64,000 nucleotides of DNA from Anaerolineales bacterium (GTDB lineage: Bacteria; Chloroflexota; Anaerolineae; 4572-78; J111). A program made the translations under genes and the position numbers. Shown here in pieces: positions 1-10,906 of this stretch. Under the pieces are notes generated by a model. That model was not told the origin of the DNA. It ran no database searches and saw nothing but the letters and a program-made list of their open reading frames with translations. The stretch lies in the NCBI GenBank assembly GCA_020634855.1, contig JACKAU010000009.1, positions 186,001-250,000 of the forward strand. The letters run 5' to 3'. Each line of letters begins with the position of its first letter. The first letter of the stretch is position 1.

Positions 1-1
1 A

Positions 2-2104
2 GGCTTTGCCTTGACTGAAACGCCTGAGATTTTGACAGTAATCGAAACTGCCACCGAGACATCGGCTTTTCCTGGACGCTACCCGGCTACGCACCCCAGC
101 GGTCACCCCAGTCCCGGTTGGCGCTTTGCCACCACGTTAGCCGATATCCCCTCAGAAGCGCCGCGCACATTGACTATTCCATTTGAAGGCACCCGTCTGG
201 ACCTAACCGTCAATCGCGGCGACTTTCGCGGCCATTTGTGGGTAACTATCGACGGCCAACCCGCTAACGCCTTGCCGCAAGACAGCCGGGGCCGCAGCTA
301 CCTCATCCTAACCGATCCGCTTTACGAGCAAGCTACGGTCACCCTGGCGCGTTACCTGCCCGAGGGCCAACATGAAGCTGTCATTGAAGCAGAAGGCGGC
401 TGGGAGCAGTGGGCCATTGCCGACTGGACTGTCGCTAATGAAGTCGATACCCGTGCCTGGCAAACCGGCTTGACCGTCGCCGGACTTGCCGCCGCAGCGA
501 GCGGTCTGGGGATTTTATGGCTGCTGATAGGCGCATGGCCTCAAATTTTCAAACAAGCCTGGGCTTGGAGCGAAATCATCGTCACTCTCTACAATATTCT
601 TGGCGAGCGCGGTCACTGTATTGTAACCTTTGGTCTGGCCGCCGTTATCTTTCTCACTCAGGGTTTTATCGCTTTGGTGTTACTCCCGCTGTTGACCTTG
701 CTCATCCTTCTCCGCCCCGATCTCGGCCTGGCTCTCGTGACCCTCGCCATCTTCCTGTTTGAAATCCCGCTCCGCCTCCCGATCGGCGCTTTCTCTCCCG
801 TCGAGCTTACGCTGGCTCTCACCCTTCTTGGCTTCACCTTCCGCCTTCTCCTCACCCTCGGCCGCTCCCGATATTCCTCAAAGCCGGCAACCGATCTACC
901 GACGGCTGAGGCTAAGCTCCCCCATCCGTCTCTCGAAACCACCCTCTCTCAATCTTCAACTACAAATCTCCAATCTCCAATCTCCAGCCTCCAGCCTCCT
1001 ATTATCAATTATCAATTATCAATTATCAACTCCCCTACCGATCTCATGGCACTTGTACTCGTTATCCTCGCCTTTCTCGCCACCCTGGCCGCCGACAACT
1101 TTGCTGTCAGTCTGCGCGAATGGCGCGTCGTGGTAGTCGAGTCGGTTCTCTTCTATTTTCTAGTCCGTCAGGGTCTCGACTTTGGCCCCAACCCGACGCC
1201 CAAGAGATGGGTTTGGCGCTTGATCGATGTCTTTGTTGCTGGCGCGACATTGCAAGCGGTCGCTGCGCTTTACCTTTACTTTTTCACCGACCAGACTATC
1301 GACGCCGAAGGGGTGCGCCGGGCGTTGGGGCTAGCCGGAGGATCGCCCAATAATTTGGCCCTAATTCTGGATCGAGCATGGCCGCTGCTACTGGCTGTAG
1401 CCGTGCTGTCGCCGCCCTCACGGCGGCGCTGGCTGTACGGGCTGGCGCTACTGCCAATCAGTCTGGCCCTATACCTGACATTCTCCAAAGGCGCGCTGCT
1501 GCTTGGATTACCACTCAGCCTGGTAGTGATGACGCTGTTGTACGGCCTGCGCCATCGCGGCCGGGCCTGGCGGCGGGTAGCTGTGGCGATAGTGATTGGG
1601 GGAGTTGCGTTTATCCTGGCGCTGATCCCCTTTAGCCAAACCGAACGCTTCCGAACCACTTTTGACTTTGGCGACGGCAGCACCGCCTTTTTCCGTCTCA
1701 AGCTGTGGCAATCTTCCTGGGCCATGCTGCAAGATCACTGGCTGATCGGCATTGGCCTGGACAATTTTCTGTATCAGTATCGTACTCGCTACATTTTGCC
1801 GGAAGCTTGGCAGGAACCTGATTTGAATCACCCCCACAACCTGATTTTAGATTTTGGTACGCGTCTGGGTATCGGAGGGATTCTTTTGTTAATTGGCTTT
1901 CAGGTCGCTTTTTGGCGCAACACCTGGCGGCTTTTCAAGCGGCAAGCCGATCCGCTCATACTGGGTTTTATGGGCAGCATGGTCGCTTTTCTGGGTCACG
2001 GCCTGGTCGATAATTCCTACTTTTTGGTTGACCTCGCCTTTGCTTTTTTTCTCATCATCGGCATCGTTCAACGATTGGCTGAGCAAATGGAGATGCGGCA
2101 ATGA
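2..2104 (+). CDS. O-antigen ligase-like membrane protein, 5'-truncated by the window edge
   Basis: The reading frame is open to the first base. Its first residues, GFALTETP, align with GFALRDTP in the middle of the next gene, so this is the C-terminal part of a longer protein and the TTG at 11 is not the start. What is visible is a beta-rich domain (about 140 residues, starting near SPGWRF), one membrane helix, then a polytopic region with the Wzy_C-type signature: FRLKLWQ, GIGLDNFLYQY, and HPHNL before LGIGG. Members of this family transfer or polymerise glycans on the outer face of the membrane. A 63-bp heptamer repeat codes for a loop between helices. The gene lies 48 bp upstream of a full-length paralogue on the same strand. 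The substrate is unknown. Confidence 0.8.
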   Translation, partial: GFALTETPEILTVIETATETSAFPGRYPATHPSGHPSPGWRFATTLADIPSEAPRTLTIPFEGTRLDLTVNRGDFRGHLWVTIDGQPANALPQDSRGRSYLILTDPLYEQATVTLARYLPEGQHEAVIEAEGGWEQWAIADWTVANEVDTRAWQTGLTVAGLAAAASGLGILWLLIGAWPQIFKQAWAWSEIIVTLYNILGERGHCIVTFGLAAVIFLTQGFIALVLLPLLTLLILLRPDLGLALVTLAIFLFEIPLRLPIGAFSPVELTLALTLLGFTFRLLLTLGRSRYSSKPATDLPTAEAKLPHPSLETTLSQSSTTNLQSPISSLQPPIINYQLSIINSPTDLMALVLVILAFLATLAADNFAVSLREWRVVVVESVLFYFLVRQGLDFGPNPTPKRWVWRLIDVFVAGATLQAVAALYLYFFTDQTIDAEGVRRALGLAGGSPNNLALILDRAWPLLLAVAVLSPPSRRRWLYGLALLPISLALYLTFSKGALLLGLPLSLVVMTLLYGLRHRGRAWRRVAVAIVIGGVAFILALIPFSQTERFRTTFDFGDGSTAFFRLKLWQSSWAMLQDHWLIGIGLDNFLYQYRTRYILPEAWQEPDLNHPHNLILDFGTRLGIGGILLLIGFQVAFWRNTWRLFKRQADPLILGFMGSMVAFLGHGLVDNSYFLVDLAFAFFLIIGIVQRLAEQMEMRQ
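966..1028. repeat. In-frame heptamer tandem repeat (9 units)
   Basis: Nine uninterrupted 7-bp units lie inside the coding region: ATCTCCA x3, GCCTCCA, GCCTCCT, then ATTATCA x4. The total, 63 bp, is exactly 21 codons, so the frame is kept. They encode a Ser/Pro/Ile/Asn-rich loop between membrane helices that has no counterpart in the paralogue at the same place. Confidence 0.9.
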
Positions 2105-2152
2105 CGCTTTTTCCAATAACGACCTTCCAACCTCCACTGTCTCATCTCATCA

Positions 2153-5266
<3,114 letters not shown>

Positions 5267-5357
5267 TTGGTAAACCATAATAGGTTATTTTACTCAGTCG
5301 CTAATGACCCATTACGTGGTTGGTGCGGCAAATTTGCGTCACGTGCGAAAATTATAG

Positions 5358-5444
5358 GACACGGATTAGGCGGATCATACGGATTAACACGGATCTCAAT
5401 TTATTTCATCCGTGTTAATCCGTATGATCGGCCTAATCCGTGTC
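5358..5444. repeat. Long foldback repeat of CGGAT/ATCCG units
   Basis: Two arms of about 37 bp (5358-5394 and 5408-5444) are near-perfect reverse complements, with a 13-bp AT-rich loop. Each arm contains three spaced copies of an ACGGAT-like core. The right arm forms the end of the small gene at 5401-5655. The hairpin could also terminate transcription between the converging genes. A single related arm lies near 30064-30110. Confidence 0.85.
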
Positions 5445-5655
5445 TTATTTTGGGCTGTGGCTTCGCGATGTCAGGATTTACCCTATTACCCTCCGCCGAC
5501 TGAGAACCTCGCGTTTGGCGCACTCGGGTTTCCAACTTAGTAACCCGTTCTGATAAAGTATTCAGCCACAATAAAATTTGCCCGACGGCCTGTTCCACGG
5601 TCATTTCTTCTCGCTCCCAGCGTTTGATGAGATCGATTAGCTCATACTTTTTCAT
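5401..5655 (-). CDS. Small charged protein of unknown function
   Basis: An 84-residue protein with an N-terminal amphipathic, coiled-coil-like region (MKKYELIDLIKRWEREEMTV, then LWLNTLSERVTKLETRV) and a basic tail. ATG at 5655 is preceded by AAGGGGAAAT at a good distance for a ribosome binding site. The gene follows the XRE-type regulator at 5788-6300 on the same strand, separated by two ACACG/CGTGT palindromes, so it is probably that regulator's partner or target. The last 15 or so residues are encoded by one arm of a dispersed foldback repeat and are probably not ancestral. I do not recognise the family. Confidence 0.55.
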   Translation of the reverse strand: MKKYELIDLIKRWEREEMTVEQAVGQILLWLNTLSERVTKLETRVRQTRGSQSAEGNRVNPDIAKPQPKIRHGLGRSYGLTRMK

Positions 5656-5686
5656 CGATATTTCCCCTTTGTAAATTTGTTAATAA

Positions 5687-5700
5687 ACACGTTTTCGTGT
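5687..5700. promoter_or_regulatory. Palindromic operator ACACG-N4-CGTGT, copy 1
   Basis: ACACGTTTTCGTGT sits just upstream of the small gene's ribosome binding site. It matches the second copy at 5756-5769, and both copies are flanked by TAATAA. It is a likely site for the XRE regulator encoded immediately upstream (inference from position). Confidence 0.6.
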
Positions 5701-5710
5701 ATCATACTGC

Positions 5711-5737
5711 AAAAAATAAGCGAGGAACGGCTCGCTT
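5711..5737 (-). terminator. Intrinsic terminator after the XRE regulator gene
   Basis: Read on the minus strand, a perfect 7-bp stem AAGCGAG/CTCGCTT with a 6-nt loop is followed by TTATTTTTT. It lies downstream of the regulator gene at 5788-6300 and upstream of the small gene, so it should separate them or attenuate readthrough. Confidence 0.7.
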
Positions 5738-5749
5738 AAAGTGGTCAAA

Positions 5750-5778
5750 ATAATAACACGTTTCCGTGTTGGTGTCAA
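5750..5778 (-). promoter_or_regulatory. Sigma-70 promoter with operator in the spacer
   Basis: On the minus strand: TTGACA (5778-5773), an exact 17-bp spacer, then TATTAT (5755-5750). The spacer contains the palindrome ACACGTTTCCGTGT (5756-5769), the second operator copy. A repressor bound there would block RNA polymerase. The start point would lie only a few bases before the terminator hairpin at 5718-5737, so transcripts from here may be attenuated. Confidence 0.65.
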
Positions 5779-5787
5779 GAGGCAATA

Positions 5788-6300
5788 TTAATCAGTTTTT
5801 TGTGACTCATCATCTTCAGTCGGTTCGGTTTTGTAGGGGAATCCCACTTCTCTGGCGATCATCTGCAGCAGCTTACTCATCGAGCGGCGAGCTGTGTGGT
5901 TGCCAACTTCCCAGTCGCTAATCGTCTGCTGGCGAACGGCCAGACGATCGGCCAGCTCTTGTTGAGACCAGCCGGCAAACTCGCGCAACGCCTTAATCTG
6001 GTCGCCGGTCCAGCCCACCGATTTTCGAATCGGGCTAACCCGGTAGGTGATCCGCGCCGGCCGAAAAACAATCACTTTGTTCTCCAGATCGGGCAGATCG
6101 ATGAGCCAGCCCGCTTCTTGCCAGGCCCGTCCCTGGGTAGTGGCGCTATTCGCCCACCAAGCCCTCGACACCTCGGCGCTAACCGGTAATTTTTGGCCCA
6201 ATATTTCTTCTATCTCAGCCAAACTCAGTTCGATCAAGCCGGAGTCAGGCTGCTGTTTAAGATATTCAAAGAGGGGATAATATTTACTTGTAGGTAACAT
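5788..6300 (-). CDS. XRE-type transcriptional regulator with an N-terminal WWANS domain
   Basis: A 170-residue protein. Residues about 1-85 carry the pattern LxEIEEILGQKLP, RAWWANS and QGRAWQEAGW, followed by VIVFRP. This is a small conserved domain (DUF7662-like, from memory) often found alone or fused to other modules. Residues about 98-155 are a Cro/C1-type helix-turn-helix (AGWSQQELADRLAVRQQTIS, then DWE). Two palindromic sites lie just downstream, in front of the small gene at 5401-5655, so local control is likely. The protein could be the antitoxin or repressor of that partner, but nothing in the sequence proves toxicity. Confidence 0.75.
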   Translation of the reverse strand: MLPTSKYYPLFEYLKQQPDSGLIELSLAEIEEILGQKLPVSAEVSRAWWANSATTQGRAWQEAGWLIDLPDLENKVIVFRPARITYRVSPIRKSVGWTGDQIKALREFAGWSQQELADRLAVRQQTISDWEVGNHTARRSMSKLLQMIAREVGFPYKTEPTEDDESQKTD

Positions 6301-6327
6301 ATTTACCAGGTTTATCCATTCAATAAA

Positions 6328-7080
6328 TCATTTTTGGGCGGGCGAGGCTGCTGCTATCGGCAACTTCAAAAAAAAGCAGGTACCGGTCTCTTCCCGGCTT
6401 TCCACCCGCAGGCTGCCTTGATGCCGGGCAGCCAACTGCCAGGCCAGGGGTAACGCCACGCCGCCATAGCTCAACTTGCTGTGCCCCTGCGCGTCCGTAT
6501 GGACGGCCAACTCAAAAATTTCATCGAGCTTAGGTGTAGGTAGAAACAGGTTAGGCGCGATCATCCGCAGGGTGACATCGGTCTCATTAGGCTCGACGAT
6601 TAGTCTAATTTTTTTGACTTTTTCTTGGTCAATCAAGAATCGGCTAACATTAAGGACAATCTGGTCGATTCTGTCAGAGTCGCCTCTTACCATCGGAATG
6701 ACGTTGGGTATGTCAATGGTAATCTCAACTGACATTTCTCGTTTGATCAATGGTACTAACTTTTGGATCACGTCCGGGAGAAATATATCGACCATATCAA
6801 ACTTTAACTCATCGGCCGCTAACTTGCTCAGATCGACCACGGTATTGATCAACCACATCAGATGTTTGGCGCTTTGACGAATAGCCGAAATATCCTCAGT
6901 TTGCAGGTCGGTCAGCGGGCCTTCGACCCCATCCAGTAACAGTTCAGAAAAACCCAAAATAGAGTTGAGTGGACCTCGCAAATCATGCGATAAATGACGC
7001 AGTTCTAATGGCCGGCTCGATGCGGAACCGGTTGGGTTTTGGATAAAAAATTGGTTGGGCTGCAAGTTAGGTTCGGTCAC
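6328..7080 (-). CDS. Histidine kinase-like protein with a degenerate ATP-binding domain
   Basis: A 250-residue soluble protein. A clear HisKA dimerisation domain (about 28-95) has the H-box SHDLRGPLNSIL. The following HATPase-like region has a weak N-box (DRIDQIVLNVSRF) and a terminal GGVALPLAWQLAARH before the usual end strand. The DxGxG box is absent, replaced by a stretch around APNLFLPTPKLDEIF. ATP binding is therefore doubtful, and the protein may act as a phosphotransfer or partner-binding module. The GTG start at 7080 has AAGGA 12 bases upstream. No receiver protein is adjacent. Confidence 0.65.
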   Translation of the reverse strand: MTEPNLQPNQFFIQNPTGSASSRPLELRHLSHDLRGPLNSILGFSELLLDGVEGPLTDLQTEDISAIRQSAKHLMWLINTVVDLSKLAADELKFDMVDIFLPDVIQKLVPLIKREMSVEITIDIPNVIPMVRGDSDRIDQIVLNVSRFLIDQEKVKKIRLIVEPNETDVTLRMIAPNLFLPTPKLDEIFELAVHTDAQGHSKLSYGGVALPLAWQLAARHQGSLRVESREETGTCFFLKLPIAAASPAQK

Positions 7081-7147
7081 AACTTTGTGTCCTTTTCATA
7101 TATTAGATTTCTCTAACCATTCTACCATACGCCTTCACATTTCTCAA

Positions 7148-7176
7148 TTGACTTTCCATCATACCTTTGCTAAAAT
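7148..7176 (+). promoter_or_regulatory. Promoter of the tRNA-Ser genes
   Basis: TTGACT (7148-7153), a 17-bp spacer, then TAAAAT (7171-7176). This places the start about 14 bp before the mature tRNA-Ser(UGA), as expected for a tRNA promoter. Confidence 0.6.
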
Positions 7177-7196
7177 GTCATTTACTGCCTGGCCTT

Positions 7197-7283
7197 GGAG
7201 GGATGGCAGAGTGGTCGATTGCGGTGGTCTTGAAAACCACTGAGGCTGCAAGGTCTCCGGGGGTTCGAATCCCTCTCCCTCCG
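7197..7283 (+). tRNA. tRNA-Ser(UGA)
   Basis: An 87-nt class II tRNA. The acceptor stem GGAGGGA pairs with TCCCTCC at 7276-7282. The anticodon stem GTGGT/ACCAC encloses the loop CTTGAAA with anticodon TGA. There is a long variable arm, a T-loop GGTTCGAATCC and discriminator G. The CCA end is not encoded. Confidence 0.95.
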
Positions 7284-7316
7284 CTAGAATGTGCTTTAAT
7301 ACCGCTAATTTAATTT

Positions 7317-7405
7317 GGGGAGGTGCCAGAGTGGACGATTGGGGCCGCCTGCTAAGTGGTTGTCGGGGTAAAACTCGACCGTGGGTTCGAATCCCACCCT
7401 CCCCG
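7317..7405 (+). tRNA. tRNA-Ser(GCU)
   Basis: An 89-nt class II tRNA, 33 bp after the first. The acceptor stem GGGGAGG pairs with CCTCCCC at 7398-7404, the anticodon loop is CTGCTAA (anticodon GCT), and there is a long variable arm and T-loop GGTTCGAATCC. CCA is not encoded directly after the discriminator. Confidence 0.93.
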
Positions 7406-7469
7406 CACCATTGACCGCCGTGATTTCTCCGGCGGTCAATTTTTTGAAACCAACCAGGAGGGATTATCG

Positions 7470-8090
7470 ATGACTACGCCTTTGATTTTGAAGACCGCTT
7501 CGGTGGGTCCATGGCCAATGAACAGCTACGCCTTGATTTGCCCGGACACCGGTCAGAGTGTTTTAATCGATCCCGGCGCCGATCCGGACAAACTGGCGGA
7601 AATGTTGGCCGGCTCATCGCCAATGGCTATTGTGCTAACCCACGCCCATCCTGATCACATTGGAGCGTTAGCGGAAATGCGGGATCGGCTCGATGTGCCG
7701 GTGTTTATACATCCGGCCGACTCGCCGATGATGGTTATGGCCGATGAGTGGTTTGCCGAAAGCGATACCCTCACTTTAGGACAGCACACCCTCCAAATTA
7801 TTCATACGCCAGGCCATACCCACGGCATGGTCACGCTGATGCTGCCCGACCATCGCGCCATAGTCGGCGACACCATTTTTCAAGGCGGGCCGGGTAAAAC
7901 CTGGTCGCCCCACTATTTTAAGGTCACGATGGAAACTATGCGTAACATCGTTTTCACCTGGTCCGATGACACGATTTGTTACCCCGGCCACGGCCCCGCT
8001 TTCCGCCTCGGCGACGAACGCCCCGCTTTTGAGGCCTTTGTGCAGCGCGGTCAGTATGAAGGGTTGTTTGGCGATGTAAGCTGGACATAG
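7470..8090 (+). CDS. Metallo-beta-lactamase-fold hydrolase, glyoxalase II-like
   Basis: A 206-residue cytosolic protein of the hydroxyacylglutathione hydrolase-like group. The metal site is visible: THAHPDHIG (HxHxDH), HTPGHTHG, the bridging Asp in VGDTIF, and the last His in CYPGHGP. Proteins of this size usually hydrolyse thioesters or related small molecules; the real substrate is unknown. The ATG at 7470 is preceded by AGGAGG, which decides the start, since a longer frame would run into the tRNA. It lies 64 bp after the tRNA-Ser(GCU) gene and may be read through from it. Confidence 0.85.
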   Translation: MTTPLILKTASVGPWPMNSYALICPDTGQSVLIDPGADPDKLAEMLAGSSPMAIVLTHAHPDHIGALAEMRDRLDVPVFIHPADSPMMVMADEWFAESDTLTLGQHTLQIIHTPGHTHGMVTLMLPDHRAIVGDTIFQGGPGKTWSPHYFKVTMETMRNIVFTWSDDTICYPGHGPAFRLGDERPAFEAFVQRGQYEGLFGDVSWT

Positions 8091-8145
8091 AAAAGTTAAG
8101 TCTTCAATGATGACTGATTTAGCTTTTGATTGAAAGGAAAAACCG

Positions 8146-8706
8146 ATGACCAACGCGGCGATCCTTTGGCGCAGACTAGACCAACCCGGCCACGAAGCGG
8201 CGCGATTGTCGACTCAGGACGGTTTTTGGCGGCTGGCCGGAACAGCCAACTTTATCTACAATGGGCAGCCATGCCGTCTGGATTACCGGATACTTTGCGA
8301 CAAAACGTGGCAAACGCGATCCGGTCGCGTAGCCGGCTGGGTCGGCCCCGAGCCGGTTGAGGTTGATATCGCGGTTGACGTAGCCGGGCGCTGGTGGCTT
8401 AACGGAACGGAGATCACAGCGGTGGCCGACTGCCTTGATCTGGACCTAAACTTCAGCCCCTCCACCAATTTACTGCCCATTCGTCGCTTGGGATTAGCGG
8501 TCGGGCAAGCAGCGTTAGTCAAAGCGGCCTGGCTGCGCTTCCCCAGCTTTACCCTGGAGCCACTTGAGCAGACCTACCATCGCCTGGCTGAGACCACTTA
8601 CCGATACGAGTCAGCCGGCGGCAAATTTGTTAGCGACCTGCCGGTCAATGCCGCCGGTTTTGTCACGACCTATCCGGATTTCTGGGAACTCGAAGCGATG
8701 ACCTAG
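8146..8706 (+). CDS. Putative glycolipid-binding protein (DUF1089-like)
   Basis: A 186-residue soluble protein. The order of motifs (an N-terminal RRLDQPGHEAARL, then YNGQPCRLDYRILCD, a central WWLNG, LDLDLNFSPSTNLLPIRRL, and a terminal SAGGKFVSDLPVNAAGFVTT followed by YPDFWE) fits the putative glycolipid-binding family, an all-beta domain of unclear physiological role. GAAAGGAAAA before the ATG serves as ribosome binding site. It sits 55 bp after the MBL hydrolase on the same strand. Assignment is by remembered family pattern, not a search. Confidence 0.75.
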   Translation: MTNAAILWRRLDQPGHEAARLSTQDGFWRLAGTANFIYNGQPCRLDYRILCDKTWQTRSGRVAGWVGPEPVEVDIAVDVAGRWWLNGTEITAVADCLDLDLNFSPSTNLLPIRRLGLAVGQAALVKAAWLRFPSFTLEPLEQTYHRLAETTYRYESAGGKFVSDLPVNAAGFVTTYPDFWELEAMT

Positions 8707-8812
8707 CTGGCGTCGCGGCTTTAGCCAACCATAAATCAGCGATTTATTCGACTATCAACTCAACTAACCAAAACTAACCATCCAATCAACCATCCAATTT
8801 ACAAGGAGATTT

Positions 8813-9307
8813 ATGCCCATTATGACTTTCTCGAAAAAAATTGTCGTTATTGCCGGCGCTCTAGTGGTGGCGAGTATCGGCGGCTGGATCGTTATTCGCA
8901 AGCTGATCGAACTGGCCAGTCCTACACCGATTGCGATTGGAATCAGCGATGGTCAGTTTGCCCCCTGTCCCGCCTCGCCCAACTGCGTTTCGACCCAGGC
9001 TGACGATGCCGAACACCAATTCGATCCTATTCCTTACACGATCTCCCTCAGCGAAGCTCGCACGTTGCTGCTGGAGATCGTGGGGTCGCTGCCGCGCACC
9101 GATGTTTCGACCGTCACCTCCGATTATATTCACGCGGTGACGAAAACACGCATGATGGGTTTTTTAGATGATACGGAAATTTATATCGATGACACCGCTA
9201 AATTAGTCCACATCCGTACCGCCTCTCGATTGGGCTATGGTGATAGAGGCGTCAATCGTCGGCGGGCTGAGGAGATTGCGGCGAAGTTTAAGGCTATGAG
9301 CCAATAA
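8813..9307 (+). CDS. DUF1499 family membrane-anchored protein
   Basis: A 164-residue protein: an N-terminal membrane anchor (about 9-28) followed by the DUF1499 core with CPASPNCVSTQA and a C-terminal region containing DDTEIYIDD, VHIRTASRLGYGDRGVNRRR. These motifs match the family, whose function is unknown. AAGGAG precedes the ATG at 8813 by 6 bases. The gene ends at a bidirectional terminator shared with gatA. Confidence 0.8.
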   Translation: MPIMTFSKKIVVIAGALVVASIGGWIVIRKLIELASPTPIAIGISDGQFAPCPASPNCVSTQADDAEHQFDPIPYTISLSEARTLLLEIVGSLPRTDVSTVTSDYIHAVTKTRMMGFLDDTEIYIDDTAKLVHIRTASRLGYGDRGVNRRRAEEIAAKFKAMSQ

Positions 9308-9345
9308 AAAAGACAAACGAGCAAGAATGACAGTGGTCAAAAAAT

Positions 9346-9384
9346 TAGCGGGTAGATCAGGGCAACGCCTTGACCTACCCGCTA
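9346..9384. terminator. Bidirectional terminator between converging genes
   Basis: A 10-bp outer stem TAGCGGGTAG/CTACCCGCTA extends inward imperfectly. It has an A-rich flank on the left and TTTATTT on the right. It lies between the stop codons of the DUF1499 gene (+) and gatA (-). Confidence 0.8.
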
Positions 9385-9428
9385 TTTATTTGGAAGAATA
9401 GTGCCTTGACCTTCTATTTTTGTCTGCT

Positions 9429-10889
9429 CTACAGCTCCGCCGGCTGTTTATGCCAATCCGTGGTTTGCTCGTACTGATAGGCGGTGCGTAGAATGGCGCT
9501 TTCGCCCAGAGCCGGGCCAATAATTTGCAGGCCGACCGGCATTCCCTCGGAAAAGCCGCACGGTATCGAGATGCCGCAGACCCCGGCCAGGTTGAGCGAC
9601 ACGGTCAGCACGTCGGTTAGGTACATTTGCAGTGGATCGTCCACTTTGGCGTTGATCTCAAACGCCACCATCGGCGCGACCGGCGAGACCATCACATCGA
9701 CCTTTTCAAACGCCCGCTCGAAATCTTGCCGGAGCAGGGTTCGCACTTTTTGGGCTTGCAAGTAGTAGGCATCGTAGTAACCGGCTGAAAGTGCGTAGGT
9801 ACCGAGCATAATCCGGCGCTTAACTTCCGGGCCAAAGCCGGCTTCCCGGGTTTGGCTGAAGGTGTTCCACATATCGCCGCCATCCTGGCGCAGGCCGAAC
9901 CGCACACCATCATAGCGCGACAGGTTAGCCGAGGCTTCGGCGGTGGCGACGATATAATAGGCCGGAATGCCATAGCCGGTGTTGGGCAGAGACACCTCGA
10001 CCGGTTCCGCGCCCAAGTCGGCCAGATGATCGATGGCGGCCCGCACCGTTTGGGCCACGCCCGGCTCCATACCCTCGGTAAAATATTCCTGCGGAATGCC
10101 GACTTTGATCCCCTTGAGGCCGTCGCCTTGCTTGATCTCATCGACGTAATTAGGCACGGGCGCATTGAGCGAGGTCGAGTCGCGGGCATCGTGGCCGGCG
10201 ATGGCATTGAGTAGGATGGCGGCGTCCTCCACATCTTTGGTGATCGGGCCAATCTGATCGAGGGAGGAGCCGAAAGCAATCAGTCCATAGCGACTAACGC
10301 GCCCGTAGGTGGGCTTCAGGCCGACCACCCCACAAAATGAGGCAGGCAGGCGGACGCTGCCGCCGGTGTCGCTGCCCAGACTACCCAGCGCCTCACCTGC
10401 GCCGACCGCCGCCGCGCTGCCGCCGCTGCTGCCGCCGGGGACGCAATTGAGATTGCGCGGATTGCGCGTTGGGTGAAAGGCCGAATATTCGGTCGAACTG
10501 CCCATGGCAAACTCATCGCAGTTGGTCTTGCCGACAAACACCGCCCCGGCTTGGCGCAGCCGGTCGATAGCGGTGGCGTCGAACGGCGGGACAAAGCCGT
10601 CCAGGATTTTCGACGCGGCCGTGGTCGGGACGCCGTGGGTGATGATGGTGTCTTTGATCCCCAACGGAATCCCCAACAGCGGCCGATCTTCACCGACGGC
10701 GCGGCGCTCGTCGGCCATCTCGGCCATCCGCACCGCCAGTTCCGGCTGAAGGCTGATATAGGCTCCCACTTTCGCCTCCACTGCGTCGATGCGTTCCAGC
10801 ACACTTTCGGTTAGCTCAACCGAGCTAATTTCCCCCTGACGGAGTTTCTCTTGTGCTTCATGAATAGTGAGTGAATAGAGTTCCAACAT
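9429..10889 (-). CDS. gatA: Asp-tRNA(Asn)/Glu-tRNA(Gln) amidotransferase subunit A
   Basis: 486 residues, the usual length. The amidase-signature region carries the Ser-cis-Ser-Lys triad: GIKDTI (Lys), GGSSGGSAAAV (the cis-Ser) and SLGSDTGGSVRLPA (nucleophile Ser). GatA releases ammonia from glutamine to amidate misacylated tRNA in the cytosol, together with GatB and GatC. It follows gatC by 17 bp on the same strand, so the two are cotranscribed. gatB is not in the window. Confidence 0.97.
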   Translation of the reverse strand: MLELYSLTIHEAQEKLRQGEISSVELTESVLERIDAVEAKVGAYISLQPELAVRMAEMADERRAVGEDRPLLGIPLGIKDTIITHGVPTTAASKILDGFVPPFDATAIDRLRQAGAVFVGKTNCDEFAMGSSTEYSAFHPTRNPRNLNCVPGGSSGGSAAAVGAGEALGSLGSDTGGSVRLPASFCGVVGLKPTYGRVSRYGLIAFGSSLDQIGPITKDVEDAAILLNAIAGHDARDSTSLNAPVPNYVDEIKQGDGLKGIKVGIPQEYFTEGMEPGVAQTVRAAIDHLADLGAEPVEVSLPNTGYGIPAYYIVATAEASANLSRYDGVRFGLRQDGGDMWNTFSQTREAGFGPEVKRRIMLGTYALSAGYYDAYYLQAQKVRTLLRQDFERAFEKVDVMVSPVAPMVAFEINAKVDDPLQMYLTDVLTVSLNLAGVCGISIPCGFSEGMPVGLQIIGPALGESAILRTAYQYEQTTDWHKQPAEL

Positions 10890-10906
10890 TTCCTCCGGTT
10901 TAGCGA

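Noticed and set aside
5267..5503. Plus-strand open frame after the ligase fusion gene
   Set aside because: It consists mostly of the foldback repeat, with no ribosome binding site or recognisable domain.
7356..7469. N-terminal extension of the MBL hydrolase into the tRNA-Ser(GCU) gene
   Set aside because: It overlaps the tRNA, has no family similarity, and AGGAGG directly before ATG 7470 marks the true start.
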